Source: Cycas panzhihuaensis
Lineage: Eukaryota; Cycadophyta
Reading direction: 5' to 3'
NCBI GenBank assembly: GCA_023213395.1
Contig: CM041465.1
Span: 223,641,741 to 223,705,740, forward strand
Length of the DNA: 64,000 nucleotides
In this document: one piece after another, positions 36,740-48,924 of the stretch
Layout: each line of letters opens with the position of its first letter
Position numbering within the stretch: position 1 is the first letter of the stretch
Notes under the pieces: generated by a model
Seen by the model: the letters and a program-made list of their open reading frames with translations, nothing else
What the model was told of the DNA's origin: nothing
Databases searched by the model: none
Translations under genes and position numbers: made by a program

Positions 36740-36930
36740 GATTATATTATTGTAAATATCCTTGTAGTATCATAAAGATTTACATAGTATTGTAAAGTTA
36801 CTAAATGCAATAGCACCACGAAATATTAATTTTTATGGTACCATAGAGATGTCCATGGTACACTCTATCTTCCACAAGATAAACCTAAAATTTTATAGGA
36901 TGCAAAGTTTTAGTCTATTTTTTCAAGTTT
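36740..36930. repeat. Iterated GGTACCAT-type motif cluster
   Basis: Repeated short units such as GTAGTATCATAAAG, ATGGTACCATAGAG and CCATGGTAC, like those at 23910-23990 and 52450-52510 and the GCGGTACCGC/CGGTACCG pair in the young LTR (7633-7661). Probably part of the old element's terminal or leader region. Confidence 0.45.
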
Positions 36931-36999
36931 TTTAACTTATTTAGTTAATTTTAACAAAGTTTAACTTATTTTTAACTTGTTTTGGTAGGCGAAAGTATT

Positions 37000-38450
37000 T
37001 ATAATATGCTATTTGACTCATTTTTTGTTATCATTTTAGCATGTTATTGTGGTGAATAACCATGTGAACTTTGATTCTCAAATGCTTGCCCTTGTTAAGA
37101 ATATTGATGATTAGACAAGGGATATCTTCACATAATGCAGGCTTTTCTAGATCATTACATCATATTAGTACATTTCAAACCATGCCCTATTGATTTATAT
37201 TATCATACACTTAGAAAAAGCCAACATGTTCTTTTACTTGTCATTAGTTAGTGACATTAATGTGACTCCTTATTATGTGAGGATGATTTTGAGGGTGCCA
37301 TGCATATGACCATCTCCTAAGTTAGGACCATTAACTAGTAGCACTAAGGTTTATACTTCTACAACTTGATTCTTCTATCAAAGGGGAGATTGGGATCGAT
37401 GAGATGGAAATGTAGGTCACCTATTGGCTTCAAGAGTTTTACCAATGCAAAAATTCATCATCTATACTAGCATGTTTCATATCATTCACTTACAAAACTA
37501 TAAGGAGTTCCCAATCAATTAGATGGAGGCTATACATCATTGTGAGGCAAGCAAGAGACTAGATTGGTCCAAATTGATTATGCTCAATATGAGAGCATAG
37601 TTGGATCAGATTTGTACAATAGGTCATGGTGGATTCTCATATTGTATGCTCTAATGTTGGTTTTTTAATCATTTTAAAAGAGTGGGACTAAGAGTGAGTG
37701 CACAACTAGTGGTAGATGGAGGGTCCTTAGTCCATAGGTGGCCTACAAGATATTATATCCTTAGGGTATCTAAGTAGATGAGCAAGATGGTGTATGTTGA
37801 GTCATTGTCTATTATAAGGATGGACAAGTATACTATAGATCCTATGTTGGAGATCATTGGGACTCAGATGTTGACTATTGAGGGGGGTTGATAGAGGTGG
37901 AGATAGGACACCAACATAACTTATAGTAGAAGTAGCATAGTAAGGGGACCTAGCTTAGGCTAAAGTGGTTGCAATGCCCCAACAAGTGGTGGTGTAGATT
38001 GAGTAAGTAGGCCTACATAGGGGGGTGATAATGAGGGCCTTATTAAATGGTATTTACTCTACTCCTACCCTTTTTTCTTTCAATACTACAATTTAGTTTA
38101 ACTTGTTTTTTAGTTATTAACTTGATATCCCTCATAGTAACTAAATTTACTCTTATTTTTTGTGTTATAGATGATGGGTTTATTACAAAATTTGCTTGAT
38201 AGGTATTAGACTTATTGTTTGGGATGTTTTATATAGAGAGGCAGCGTCCCATGCTAGATACAAATCAGCTATCCCTTTCTCTACCTCACATAATAGTGTT
38301 TTCCCTAGTAGTGATGGCCTTAGTTATGTATATGGCTAAGCAAGGGGAGCTACAAGTAGGGATCTCTCAAAGAGATGCCACTATTACTAAGAGAGATGCT
38401 ACTATAGTTTAATGGGATGCCACTATTACCTAACTTTAAGGTGTAATAAC
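37000..38450 (+). pseudogene. Antisense PMD gene of the old element
   Basis: Decayed homologue of the PMD gene at 10100-11946, in the same position and orientation relative to pol. Conceptual translation gives LPLVSDINVTPYYVRMILRV (about 37235-37300, matching the FHLPxGDVTITPEDI block), then QNYKEFP, CEASKRLDWSKL, a TAG at 37598-37600, LDQI, GGFSYC and CWFFNHF (37490-37680), and VHRWPTRY (about 37730). All are in the order seen in the young copy. The last exon (38215-38412) ends in the heptad-like repeat QRDATITKRDATIV. Several stops. Shows that this cargo predates the young element. Confidence 0.7.
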
Positions 38451-39710
38451 TTAAATGGTAGGGTAGGGGGGAAATCCCTACATGTAGCTATAGTACTAGT
38501 AATTATACCTCCACTATAGGTCGTACTAGGGGAGGAGGTTTATATCATTATCTTATAGACCTAATTGACCATAGTGATAACATATTGATGATGGTGATTA
38601 AGAGGGACTAGGCACAAGCCTCTTATAAAAGATTGGTTAACCACATGGTAGAGAGGTCCTTGCATACACATACAAGTACACTCACTACTACAAAATAGAC
38701 AGGTGACCCAAGGAGGTAGATGGATAAGTCAGGTGAGGTAGGTCCCTTATAGTACCCCTAAGTGGTTTGACCCACTGATAGCTCTGAGATACTATAGAGA
38801 TGAGTTATGGTGAGGGGTCTTGTGTGTGATGTATTTGTATCATGTATATCATTATTATACAATTTTTAGGAAAGGCAAGCTAGCTTAACGAGGGTTAGGA
38901 CATGTGTATTTACTTGCTTGTTGAGCTCTTATACACCCTTGCAAAGATTCAAGCTCCCTAAACTCTTTATACATATATATTTTTATCATGTATATACATA
39001 AGATGTTGATTTGAGCTCCCATGATATTACTTTATATATTTTATCACTACATTTGAGTTATGAGTATTATGCATACACCTTTTACCTTATCTCATGGATG
39101 GTACATAATATCAATAGAATAATATTGAACATAAAAATAGTTTATTCTCCATTTTAGGGTTGGTTTAGATTGGATATACATATGCACACATATATATTTT
39201 TTGGGTTTTCTAACTTTAGATTTTTTTTTTTTTTTGTAATTTAAAAAAAATGATATTAATAAATGATAATTTATACTTGTGACAAAGTGTAATCCTAGTT
39301 TATACTCATAGAGAAGCGTAATGCCCCCATGGGGGTTGCCCAAGGGGGGAGGTTTTACTCATGATAAGACATAAAATGCCATAATAGGCATGAGATACTT
39401 ACATGTTGTGATAGGCACATGTATTGTAGTGACATAGATCATCATAGTTTTACCTCTTTATTGATCAATTTAGAGGTTTTTCTAAATTTTAACTCTTGGT
39501 AGACTGTAAATAACTTAGGATCATTTTAGAGCCATAATCTTATTATACTCATAAATGAGTGTGGCATATTTTAAGCTCATTTAGAGAATCATTATAGTTT
39601 TTACTCATAAATGAGTGTAGCATAATTTAGGCTTATTTTAGAGCAAAGGGTAGTTTAAGCTAATTTTACAGCCTAGGTAATATCATTGTCAACCATAAAA
39701 CCTTTTGAGA
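38451..39710. other. Spacer between antisense gene and integrase of the old element
   Basis: Contains CTCATTTTAGAGC-type repeats at about 39510-39680, shared with 24480-25420, and a homopolymer A/T stretch at 39218-39250. No coding motif on either strand. Confidence 0.5.
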
Positions 39711-40900
39711 ATCTATCCATTAATATATTTCTCAAACTCAAGACCCTCAAGGGTAGAAATTTAATATGCATAATTTGAAAGGTCCTCCAAAACCATAAAT
39801 GATACTATCTATTTAGGAGTAAATTTTGGAAGATAAATATGCAAATACTCTAACTTGAAGCCCTTATCCACTCAAGTGAAATTTTGGGGCCTTAGATGCT
39901 TATCATTAGCCTATTGATATTTTGCTTTAGAATTAAAATTCTTTTGATACATAGCCAAGTGATCTTTGTCTAGGCTTCTAAATCTAAAAGGCACATCTAA
40001 TAGTTCCACTTTTTATTAATAAAATCCTTCATTGACACCCTTAGAGATGTAATCTCTACTCTAAGTGGGAGGACTGCTTCTAACCCATAGGTAAGTGAAA
40101 AGAGTGTCATGCTTATGGAAATTTATATAGACATTCAATAAGCCTACAAGATAGGGTACAACCATTGGAGCAAATCTCATTGAGATTTAGATATAATTTT
40201 CTTTAGAATAGAGATTAAAGTTTTATTAAATGACTTGATCCACTCATTTACCTAAGGGTAATAGAGGGATGAAGTATTATGATTTATATGGAACTTATTG
40301 CATAGTTCATCCACATCCTTATTATAAAATAGGATTCCATTATTCGTGGTCAAGACATCTGGGACCCCAAAATAACAAATATTATGTTGGAAGATGAATG
40401 TAGTGACGTTTTTTCCTATGGTTGATGAGAGAGGGATGGCCTCTACCCACTTAGTGAATTATTCTATCTTAATTGAGACAAACTTGTACTTTGATGAAAA
40501 TAATGGTATAATAGCCCCAATTAAATATAAATCCCACTAAGAGCAGGGCCAAGGAGATATGACAATATGTAGAGCCTTAGAAGGTTGGTGCACTATGTTT
40601 GAATGCTCTTAGCACTTTTCACATTTCTAGAAATAGGCATAAGCATTTTTTAATAAAGTAGGGTAGAAGAAATCCATTTATAAGATTCTTTAAGCCATCA
40701 ATTATCTACCAAAGTGTCCTCCATAGATGTTGTCATGGTAGCTATGAAGGATCCTCTGTGTTTCTTTGGGATTAACACCTTTGAGGAGAACCCCTTTGAA
40801 TGATCTTTTATAGATCGTCTTACAAATGAGGAAATATTGTCAGGTTATAGCCCTTACATGTTAGTTTACCTTGCCACCCACATCCTTAGATACACTTAAT
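39711..40900 (-). pseudogene. Integrase of the old element
   Basis: Minus-strand translation is collinear with 12683-13823. Around 40280-40400 it matches the block holding the second catalytic Asp and the following DELC motif, although that Asp codon now reads Asn. Toward 39900 it matches the C-terminal domain. Stops in every frame. Identified mainly by alignment with the young element. Confidence 0.65.
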
Positions 40901-41066
40901 GGATTATATAGTGAATGAAATTATTATACCATTTATCATTTATTAGCCTTTATCTTATAATTTGTCTAAAGACCATAATGGCCTCATTGGGCATAGGGTC
41001 ATCAACAAGGATAGGCTTCATTGGGCATAGAGTCATTAACAAGGGATGCATAAGCCTACTACTTTA

Positions 41067-41580
41067 CTACAACCATATATTTTTTGGATTTTTTATTGAT
41101 AATTTATAGGTCATAATCCTATAGGAGAACTTCCCACTTCCTTGCTTGTCTTGTGAGGTCAGACTTAGTGATTGGTCAAACTTAGTGATTAGAATGTGTA
41201 AGAGATCATATTGAATGATGATATTAGTCATGTTGTCCAAGAGGTAATATTTAAACTTTTTAATAGCAAACATCAAGGCAAGGCACTCTTTTTCTATAGG
41301 AGTATAATTAAGTTTGATAATGACTAAGGTGTGATTAATAAAATAGACAACATGCTTAACACTCAAATCATTCTCTTGAACCAAAATAGCCCCAATTGAC
41401 TCGCTTATGGATGGCATATATAAAATAAATGGTTTATCAAATTGTAGAAGAGCCAAAGTGTAGGAAGAGACTAAACTTTATTTAAATTCATCAAAAGCAG
41501 CTTGGGTAGTGGGTACCCAAGTAAAAGGGATCCCCTTTGTTTAGAGACTTATGAGGGGTTTAACATTCATTATAAAATTT
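41067..41580 (-). pseudogene. RNase H of the old element
   Basis: A 129-residue frame (41067-41456) reads LQFDKPFILYMPSISESIGA, NYTPIEKECLALMFAIKKFK and NIIIQYDLLHILIT. These align with FILYTSATDESLGA, AEKECLSLVHATKKF and VIIQSDPLHYLL of the young element. The first catalytic Asp is lost (SISES) and the Glu remains. The adjoining connection domain runs to about 41580. Confidence 0.8.
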
Positions 41581-41639
41581 TCTAAGAAACGTCTAAGGAA
41601 GCTAAGTCACCTGAGGAAGGATTGATTTACTTTTTAGTA

Positions 41640-42220
41640 TAGGGTGGAGGCATCTTAAGGATTGCCCTTGTCTTTTTTGGATCAACCTTGATTTTTTATT
41701 AAGAGACAATAAACCCTAATAGTTTACCTACTGTGATGGTGAACGTGAACTTATATGGATTCAAACTAATATAAAAATTTTATCACTTCAATAAGATTCT
41801 TCTAAGGTCTATAGGATGGTTTTCCCTTTCTCATAAGAGACCAAGTAGGTCATCCATGAATAATTCAAGAATCGTATTAATGTGGTCATGGAATATAAAG
41901 CACATAGTCCATAAGAAGATATCACTGGTATTTTTAAGACCAAAGGGTGTTGCTTTATAAGAAAACATGCCCCGAGGAGTTGTGAAAGTTGTTTTGTAAT
42001 GATCTTTAGGTGAGATCTAAATTTAATTATAACCTGAGAAATCATCCATAAGATACATAACTTTGAACCCTATTATCATATCTATAATTTAATCATTGGA
42101 AGGTTGGGGGAAGTTGTCCTTAGGGTAACATTATTTATATCTATAAAATATATACAAATATAAATTGCCCCATATTTCTTTGCCATAAAGATGATGTTGG
42201 AAACTTAGCATGGGCAGTCT
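41640..42220 (-). pseudogene. Reverse transcriptase of the old element
   Basis: The minus strand of 41809-42045 is homologous to 14700-15000: it encodes stretches corresponding to TTPWGTFxYKxMPFGLKN and to the region before the catalytic MDD (a SWMTYLVS-like remnant in one frame). Many stops. RT identity rests on collinearity. Confidence 0.65.
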
Positions 42221-44510
42221 TTCAATGCAATCAAGGCTATATTATGGAGCTTCTTGACCTCCATCTTAATGGTGACCGAGAGGGTAGGATAAATTAGAAA
42301 CTATTTCATCCTTATAAGCTTAGCCTTAAAGATAATAATAAGATTATGAGTGATAATCTTAGGGCTTATGCCATTCATATCAATGTAGTCCCATGCGAAA
42401 ACATCTTGAAATTCTCAAAAAGCTCCATATATTTAGTTATCTCTTTGGAAGAATATTATACTCCCACTTTGATGATCTTTTTAGGGGTTAGAACAATATC
42501 AATAGTTCCCCCCCATAAGGAGGATATTCCTCTCCTAAAAATGAGAGGAGATTAGTCTATAGGTGGGTTAAAGGTGGCCTGAATCATCATAGGCTAAGCC
42601 AACAATGAATCGATAGCAAAGCATTTTTTAAACATCAACTTATGGTGATTCAAAGGGAGATCAGGAGCCATCCCTATAAGGTACTCTAACAATGCTTCAT
42701 CATTTTTAAAATAATCTATACCATGGTTAACCTTTTCTTATATCATAAATTTTTTATCTTTGAAAGAAGGATTAGTTCAATGATTGACCCACCAAATAAA
42801 GAGACATGAGAAATACTTAAAAGAGTTAGAATAGTGGCATCAATAGTGGATATGACATGGCCTAATAAAAGACAAGGGTTAATTAATGGGAGCTCAAATA
42901 TCTCCATGGTGAAGATAGGAATATCATAAAGTGCTACTTAAAGGGATATAGGAGGGGTATCACAGATGATAAACTCATTGTGCAAGAAAATAAAACAAGA
43001 CTCAATATCTAAGTCATAAATTAGAAGAGTCTGAGATGGGTCAATTTGTATGACCATCAGAATGAGAATCCCAAACACAATGGATCATGGGGAAGGGATG
43101 AGGCCTCCATATCTTTTAGAGGGGACATTATTTTGAGTCCATATAAGGATTGGAATAACATAATAGATATGGGGATCAAGACATGCTTGGTAAATCTTTA
43201 AACTTTTGGCCATAACTTAGAGATCAAAAAGTTGGGTAGTTCGAGTTTTAAAGATCCTAAATATATAGTCTAAGTAATTGATAATCTATGAAGCTTCCAT
43301 ATGGTAGGTGGGATATGAAGTAGGTTAAGGAGAGAGTGGAGTTGCATGTGGTAGCTTGACAATATCCTCATAAAAATTAGGATGGCAAGTGTGGACAAGT
43401 ATGTACATGTGCCATGCAACCCAAGCTTGGTGGAAAGGGGAGGCTCTATGACTTGAAGGAGATGAAGGGATGGTCTTAGAGTTTTCCATAAGGTCTCATT
43501 AGGGCTGTCATAGAGGAATAGGTCTTTGAAAAGGAACAAATGGAGGAGAAGTGTCTTCAAGGAGTGCAACCCCTTAAGTGTGAGATAGCATGGCTATTTG
43601 GCATACAAGAGGCCTTTCATCTTCTAGATCAGATTTGGGGTCACTAAAAATAGCTAAGTATCCATAGTTATCTATACCAATTGGGATAAACCAAATTATA
43701 TTGGGTCCTAATGAAGGAGAATCTAGGTCAAATTGGGGGCTTGGGTCTTAGAAAAGAGACTCAAGCCACATGTCATGCTCAACTATTTTCTCAATCTCTA
43801 CATCAAAGATGGCTTGAACACCTAGATAAAATGAGTGGGGAGGAGGTGATTCATATGCAATATTACATACCTTTCTATTATAGATAAGTTTGAGTTACCC
43901 CCACAAATAAGAGTAGATTACCCTTATTTAGTTCAACTAAGGTCTTCTCAAGAATGGGTTATAATTATAGAGAAAATAACTAACAGGAGTAATATAATAA
44001 CAAAACTTGAAAGAATACAAAAAGTAAATAAATAAATCCAAGTACATTAATAAGAAATAAACAAAGATTTACATCTAAGTATAGACCATTTTATTAATTG
44101 GATCAACAACTAAATAAATATAGAGAGACCTTGACTCTATTCTCATCCACACATACAACCCTTTTATATGTTTCATTATAAAAGTATATATAGATATAAT
44201 TTTACAAGATATTACCTTATGGTATCACAAATATAATGGACATAAACCATGGACTGTAAAAAAATCCCATAAGACACCCAAAGGTTTTTCTTGGGGGATC
44301 TTACCCTTAAATCCCCACCTGTAGGGGCCATTATCCCCCTAAACCCCCTAGTCAAGGGCCCTTAAAGCCCACAAAATGGCTTGAGTGTAACACCTATACC
44401 CATGTAATACTTGTAAAGTATTCAATATATCTAACAATAATCAACATTGATATTTAGAACCATGACCTTAGTGAGAATAATTTTATCATCAAGAGTAAGG
44501 GGGGTTGTGA
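42221..44510 (-). pseudogene. Linker and 3' part of the protease region, old element
   Basis: Collinear with 15280-16400 of the young element (for example the stretch around 44461-44510 matches 16320-16380). No open frame of length. Ends at the insertion point of the 7.2-kb element. Confidence 0.55.
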
Positions 44511-44515
44511 CTGTT
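44511..44515. repeat. Target site duplication, left (CTGTT)
   Basis: CTGTT directly before the LTR TG; identical to 51689-51693. Confidence 0.9.
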
Positions 44516-45727
44516 TGATCTGTTTCAGATCTTTAAAATACTCTAAATACTTTGTTTTTTATGTAAATGATTTTTATGTAGTAGAAAATTACCTTAAAAA
44601 GGCTTAATGGTCTTCATTTAGTAGAAATATGCCTTTAAAAGGCTCAAAAAATGTAAAAAAATGTATTCTACAAGTACAAAAAGGTGCTATAACTGCTACC
44701 AAGCTGCTATTAAGGTGCTACAATTGCTACCAAGGTGCTACTAAGGTGCTATCACTGCTACCAAGGTGCTACCAAGGTGTTACGCAAGTGCTACGACTTC
44801 TACAGAGCTACTACAGGCTGCTACAGAGCTATTACAGGCTGCTACAGAAGTACTACGCAACTGTAGAGACTACTACGCAGACTGCTACACTGCTACGTGC
44901 AAGTGCGGAGACTGCTACGCAGAAGTCAAAAAACAAAAAAATAACAAAAACGGAAATGGTTTTGGTGGCACAAACGGTAACTGTTTGGCACGAAATTTGA
45001 GGAGAGGGTGCGCACATGTGTCCTCTACGCATTTAAAGAGGAAAAACTCCAAAATAAAAGATTTTTTCCAAGATTTATCAAACCATTTTAAAACCTGTTA
45101 GAAAATGGAAAAACGAAAAAAATAACCCCAAATGAAAATGCTTTTAAGTGAATTTCTGGAGAGGAATTTGGGGGATCTCAACAGAGATTTTTGACAGAAA
45201 TAAGAGGACACCGCAGCCCTAGACGTAGCACGGAGCAAGAATTGAGGAAAGCTTCAAGAAATCAACTTTTCAGAAGGAGAACGGCTCCAAAGTATGAAAA
45301 TCTGCGTTAGGAGAGAACACAGCAGAAACGCAGCGGAAAAACCTGTTGCGGGGATCTTGAAGGAGCCCGAAAAATCATAGCTGTAGCCAAGAGGAGAAGA
45401 CAGCAAAGAGCAATAGTCCCAGAAAGAGACACTAGCTAGTTCTTCTTTACCAAAATAGGGTTTTTGGTAACAAAAGAACAAAAACGGTTTTGCAGACTTC
45501 GAGACGGAGGTTCCAGTGAATGAGCGGCAGCCCAAGGAGTGCCCAACTCTCATTTTCTCTCTCCCAAAACACTGCAGCAGTCCCTTGCATGCTCGATAGA
45601 GCACAAACAAAGGAGTTTTTATAAGAAAATTCTAAATATTTTTAATTCTATGTAATAATATGTAAATTGTTCTGGATTTTGTTTCAATTGGTTAAAGTTT
45701 TCACTTTTCTATTCAAGATTCAGATCA
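44516..45727 (+). repeat. 5' LTR of the 7.2-kb element
   Basis: 1212 bases, TGATCTG to GATTCAGATCA, highly similar to 50468-51688. Contains a GCTAC minisatellite (44685-44930). A TTTTTATAAGAAAA TATA-like site lies near 45616. Confidence 0.95.
44685..44930 (+). repeat. GCTAC minisatellite in the 5' LTR
   Basis: About twenty imperfect repeats of a 9-12 base unit built on GCTAC (GCTACCAAGGT, then GCTACAGA/GCTACTACAG variants). Also present in the 3' LTR with fewer and rearranged units. Confidence 0.9.
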
Positions 45728-45734
45728 ATATTTT

Positions 45735-45749
45735 TGGTATCAGAGCTAG
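45735..45749 (+). promoter_or_regulatory. PBS of the 7.2-kb element (initiator Met tRNA type)
   Basis: TGGTATCAGAGCTAG, seven bases after the LTR end; TGGTATCAGAGC is the classic plant initiator-Met tRNA complement. Confidence 0.93.
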
Positions 45750-45819
45750 TTTCTTGAAACCCTTGGGATTTTAGGGATTTTAAAGAAAAAGAAAGAAAAG
45801 AAGAAGAAAAAAAATCTTC

Positions 45820-47010
45820 TTGCTTTCATTGTTGGAAGTTTTTATGAAAACTAGATACCAATATCTGTTAACGGGTGAACCTCTAACCAAGCCTCTAGAG
45901 AGAGAAAGAAAACAGCGAAGGAAGATGGCTAATCCGGAGCAGAAGATGGAGGAAAGGTTCATGAAGATGGAGCAAAACCTTGACAGGCTAACCCAACTTG
46001 TGGCGCAGTTAGTTGCAACTTCTTCTTCAACAGCCAAAGGCGAAAAGAAGGAAGAAGAAGAACTGATGAAAGAAGACACGAATGAAGAGTTGGTAGAAGA
46101 CCAACAAGAAAATGATGAAGATGATAATCTGACAGTATTCACACATCCATTCAAGGTAGAGGCAAAACTTGAATTGCCCATCTATGATGGAACGTTGGAT
46201 GCTAAAAAATTAGATAGTTGGTTGGACCAACTAGAAACTTATTTCTCCATTTATGGATATAAAAACCAGTAGAAAATAACTTTTGCTAGGTTAAAATTAT
46301 CTAAACATGCATTAGTTTGGTGGAATGCATACCTTAAATCCCATAATGTAAATGAAATCACTTGTCAACAGTTTAAAATCCTCATAAAGAAGCAATTCTT
46401 TCCTATTGGATATGAAGAGCAACAGAGGATTAAATGGCAATATTATTGATAGGAAAGAGGCCAAAATGTCCAAGATTACACAATAGAATTTCAAAAACAA
46501 GCTATTGTGTTGGGCATCTCTTTACTGGGTAAAGATATGATACTGAAATACATTGGAGGACTACACTAGCATATTCAGCAAGAACTTCAACTATTCAAAG
46601 TCAAATCGCTCGATGAAGCCAGCAAGAAGGTAATTGCCATAGAAAAGAGGAATAAGAAGGTTTATGCCGAAAGGAAAAGGTTTTCACCTCCAGAAGGTAG
46701 CAACAAACCTGCCCGAGGAATGAAGTTTCCAAGTAAAGTTGGACAACAATCCATTAGGGTTTTTGGCAAGATGAAACAAGCCAATACCACCCAAATCAAA
46801 ATCACTTGTACTCATTGCAAGCGAGTGGGTCATAGCGTAGAAGATTGTTGGTTCCTACACCCAGAGAAACGACCCAAGAACAAGGGGAAAGGTAAAGTTA
46901 AAACTGAAGGTAAAACTTTACTTAACTCTGTAAGTGATGAAAATGTTTGTGGCATTGAAGAAGCCAATGAGAAGTTGATGCTCATGGCTAATTGCGGAGC
47001 CTGGAAATAA
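45820..47010 (+). pseudogene. gag: gag of the 7.2-kb element
   Basis: Capsid-nucleocapsid protein. 45820-46272: a charged coiled-coil N-terminus (MEERFMKMEQNLDRLTQLVA), an acidic stretch, then LELPIYDGTLDAKKLDSWLD and LETYFSIYGY, the start of the gag domain. After a stop at 46270-46272 the same frame continues with LKLSKHALVWWNAYLK, the central gag motif, then more stops near 46449 and 46568. 46720-47010 carries the zinc knuckle CTHCKRVGHSVEDC (C-x2-C-x4-H-x4-C) followed by a Lys-rich tail. The knuckle is intact. Confidence 0.88.
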
Positions 47011-47050
47011 CCATCAGCAAGTTAATCCAGAGATTAGAGAGGAGCTCTTC

Positions 47051-47545
47051 ATGGTAAGAATCCAAGTGAAGCAAAGCATGGTTGATGCCATCTTTGATGG
47101 AGGAAGCCAAAAGAATTTAATCTCAGAAGCATTGGTAAAGAAACTGGGATTAAAAATGCATGCACATCCAAAACCATATCCTCTTGGATGGTTGCAAAAA
47201 GATCCAGAGTTGCAGGTTACTCACCAATATAAGTTTAAATTTGCAATTTCTGAAAAGTTCATTGATGAAGTTGAATGTGAAGTAGTCCCTTTGGATGTTT
47301 GTCAAGTTGTGTTTGGCAGCCCATATCTCTATGATAGAGATGGAGTTCACCATAGGAGGCTGAGAAAGATTCGACTCATCAAGGACGGGAGATCATATCT
47401 GATCAATGCATCAAAGCCACAGAAGAAGATTTCTCTCATATCTTCCCAACAAGTAAAAAGATTAATTACTGCTTGTAGGAAGTTTGTGCTGCTGATGATA
47501 AAGCCAAAGGTGGAAGAAAATGAGCAAGCAGAGTCCTCAATGTAA
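47051..47545 (+). pseudogene. Aspartic protease of the 7.2-kb element
   Basis: 164-residue frame. The active-site region reads MVDAIFDGGSQKNLISEALV, in which the usual DSGSxxNFI is DGGSQKNLI; the catalytic Asp is kept. It continues with the family-typical CQVVFGSPYLYDRDGVHHRR (compare D(V/I)xLGxPWLY) and IRLIKDGRSYLI. A spacer with stops at 47543-47660 separates it from RT. Confidence 0.88.
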
Positions 47546-47659
47546 GCACTAGATAGGAAGCAAGTGCAGTAGATTGAAGGCCTAAGGAATAGGTACAGTG
47601 ACGTATTCCAAGAGCCGAAAGGGCTGCCCCCTAAAAGGGCAATTGAACATGAAATCTAG

Positions 47660-48924
47660 TTGGTTGCTTATTCACCTTTGCCGAATCTTAGTCTCTACCG
47701 AAACTCAGTTTTGGAGAATGAAGAGATTAAGAGGCAGATTCAAGAACTCTTGGAACAAGGAGTGATCAAGCCGAGTTGTTCCCCATGTGGATCACCTATT
47801 GTTTTGGTGCCAAAGAAAGATGGAGGATGGAGAATGTGCATTGATTACTGGGCTTTGAACAAGATCACCATAGAGAATGGACATCCCTTACCATGGATAG
47901 ATGACTTGTTGGACCAGCTGTAGTCGGCAAGATATTTTAGCAAAATGGACCTGAAATCGGGCTACCATCAGGTTCGAATCCGAGAGGAGGATACTTGGAA
48001 AACAGCCTTCAAATCGAAGCAAGGATTGTTTGAATGGTTGGTGATGTCGTTTGGTCTGTGCAATGCACCTGCCACCTTCATGAGATTGATGAATGAGGTA
48101 TTAAGACCCTTCATTGATGACTTTATAATTGTTTATCTAGATGATATTCTGATTTTTAGCCATACATGGGAGGAACACCTCCAACATGTTGAGCAAGTGC
48201 TCAAAGTTCTTCAAGAACAGCAGTTGAAATTAAATCTAAAGAAGTGTGAGTTTGGAAAGCAATCTCTCGTCTTCTTAGGTTTTATGGTTGGGGGAGGAGA
48301 ATTGAAGATTGACCCAGCAAAGATCAAAGTCATTCTTAATTGGCCTACACCCAAGACAACGACGGAGGTAAGAAGTTTCATTGGTGCATGTCAGTATTTA
48401 AGGAAATTTATTTTCAGATTCTCTCAAATTGCAGCACCTCTTCATGCATTAACGGGAGGACATGCAAAGTTTCATTGGGAGAATGAACAAGAAAAAGCTT
48501 TCAGGCTTTTGAAGCAGAAAATCTGTGAGGCACCAGTGTTAGCTTTACCCTCACTACAGAAGCCATTTGAATTGGAGACTGATGCTTCAGGCTATGCCAT
48601 GGGAGCAGTATTGAAGCAAGAAGGAAAACCGATAGCATACCATTCAGAGACATTTAATGGAGATGTCATAAATTATCTAACTTACGATAAGGAGCTCTAT
48701 GCATTGCACCAGGCAGTGAAGCATTGGAGACCCTATTTGTTGGGAAAAGAAGTGGTCATCTACACCGACCACAAGCCTTTACAATTTTTACAGACTCAGT
48801 CCAAGTTACAGCAGGCTAGGCACATGAAGTAGATGTCCTATTTACAGCAATTTCACATCGTGGTTAAATACAAGAAAGAAATGTCAAATAAGATTGCAGA
48901 CTTACTATCCAAACCTGCTCAATA
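47660..48924 (+). pseudogene. Reverse transcriptase and RNase H of the 7.2-kb element
   Basis: RT copies element RNA; RNase H removes the template. 47660-47923: [20 protein letters not shown] and [20 protein letters not shown] (usual DYRALN has become DYWALN). A TAG at about 47921-47923 is followed in frame by 47945-48832: MDLKSGYHQVRI, SFGLCNAPATFMRLMN, the catalytic YLDDILIFS (48134-48160), LNWPTPKTTTEVRSFIG, and then RNase H with FELETDASGYAMGAVL (Asp), LTYDKELYALHQAVK (Glu) and VIYTDHKPLQFLQ (Asp). A TAG at 48830-48832 falls where a Trp is usual, and the last RNase H Asp (NKIADLLSK) lies beyond it. Nearly intact apart from these stops. Confidence 0.93.

Noticed and set aside
44685-44930. 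GCTAC array as a possible CRISPR-like array
   Set aside because: Units are short and contiguous without unique spacers, and occur in both LTRs of a plant retrotransposon.
45254-45610. 118-codon minus-strand frame in the 5' LTR of the 7.2-kb element (counterpart at 51059-51514)
   Set aside because: Explained by LTR duplication; no domain, and opposite to the transcription direction of the element.
45735-45749. TGGTATCAGAGC matches as tRNA gene fragments
   Set aside because: Only the complement of a tRNA 3' end is present, next to LTR ends; these are primer-binding sites.
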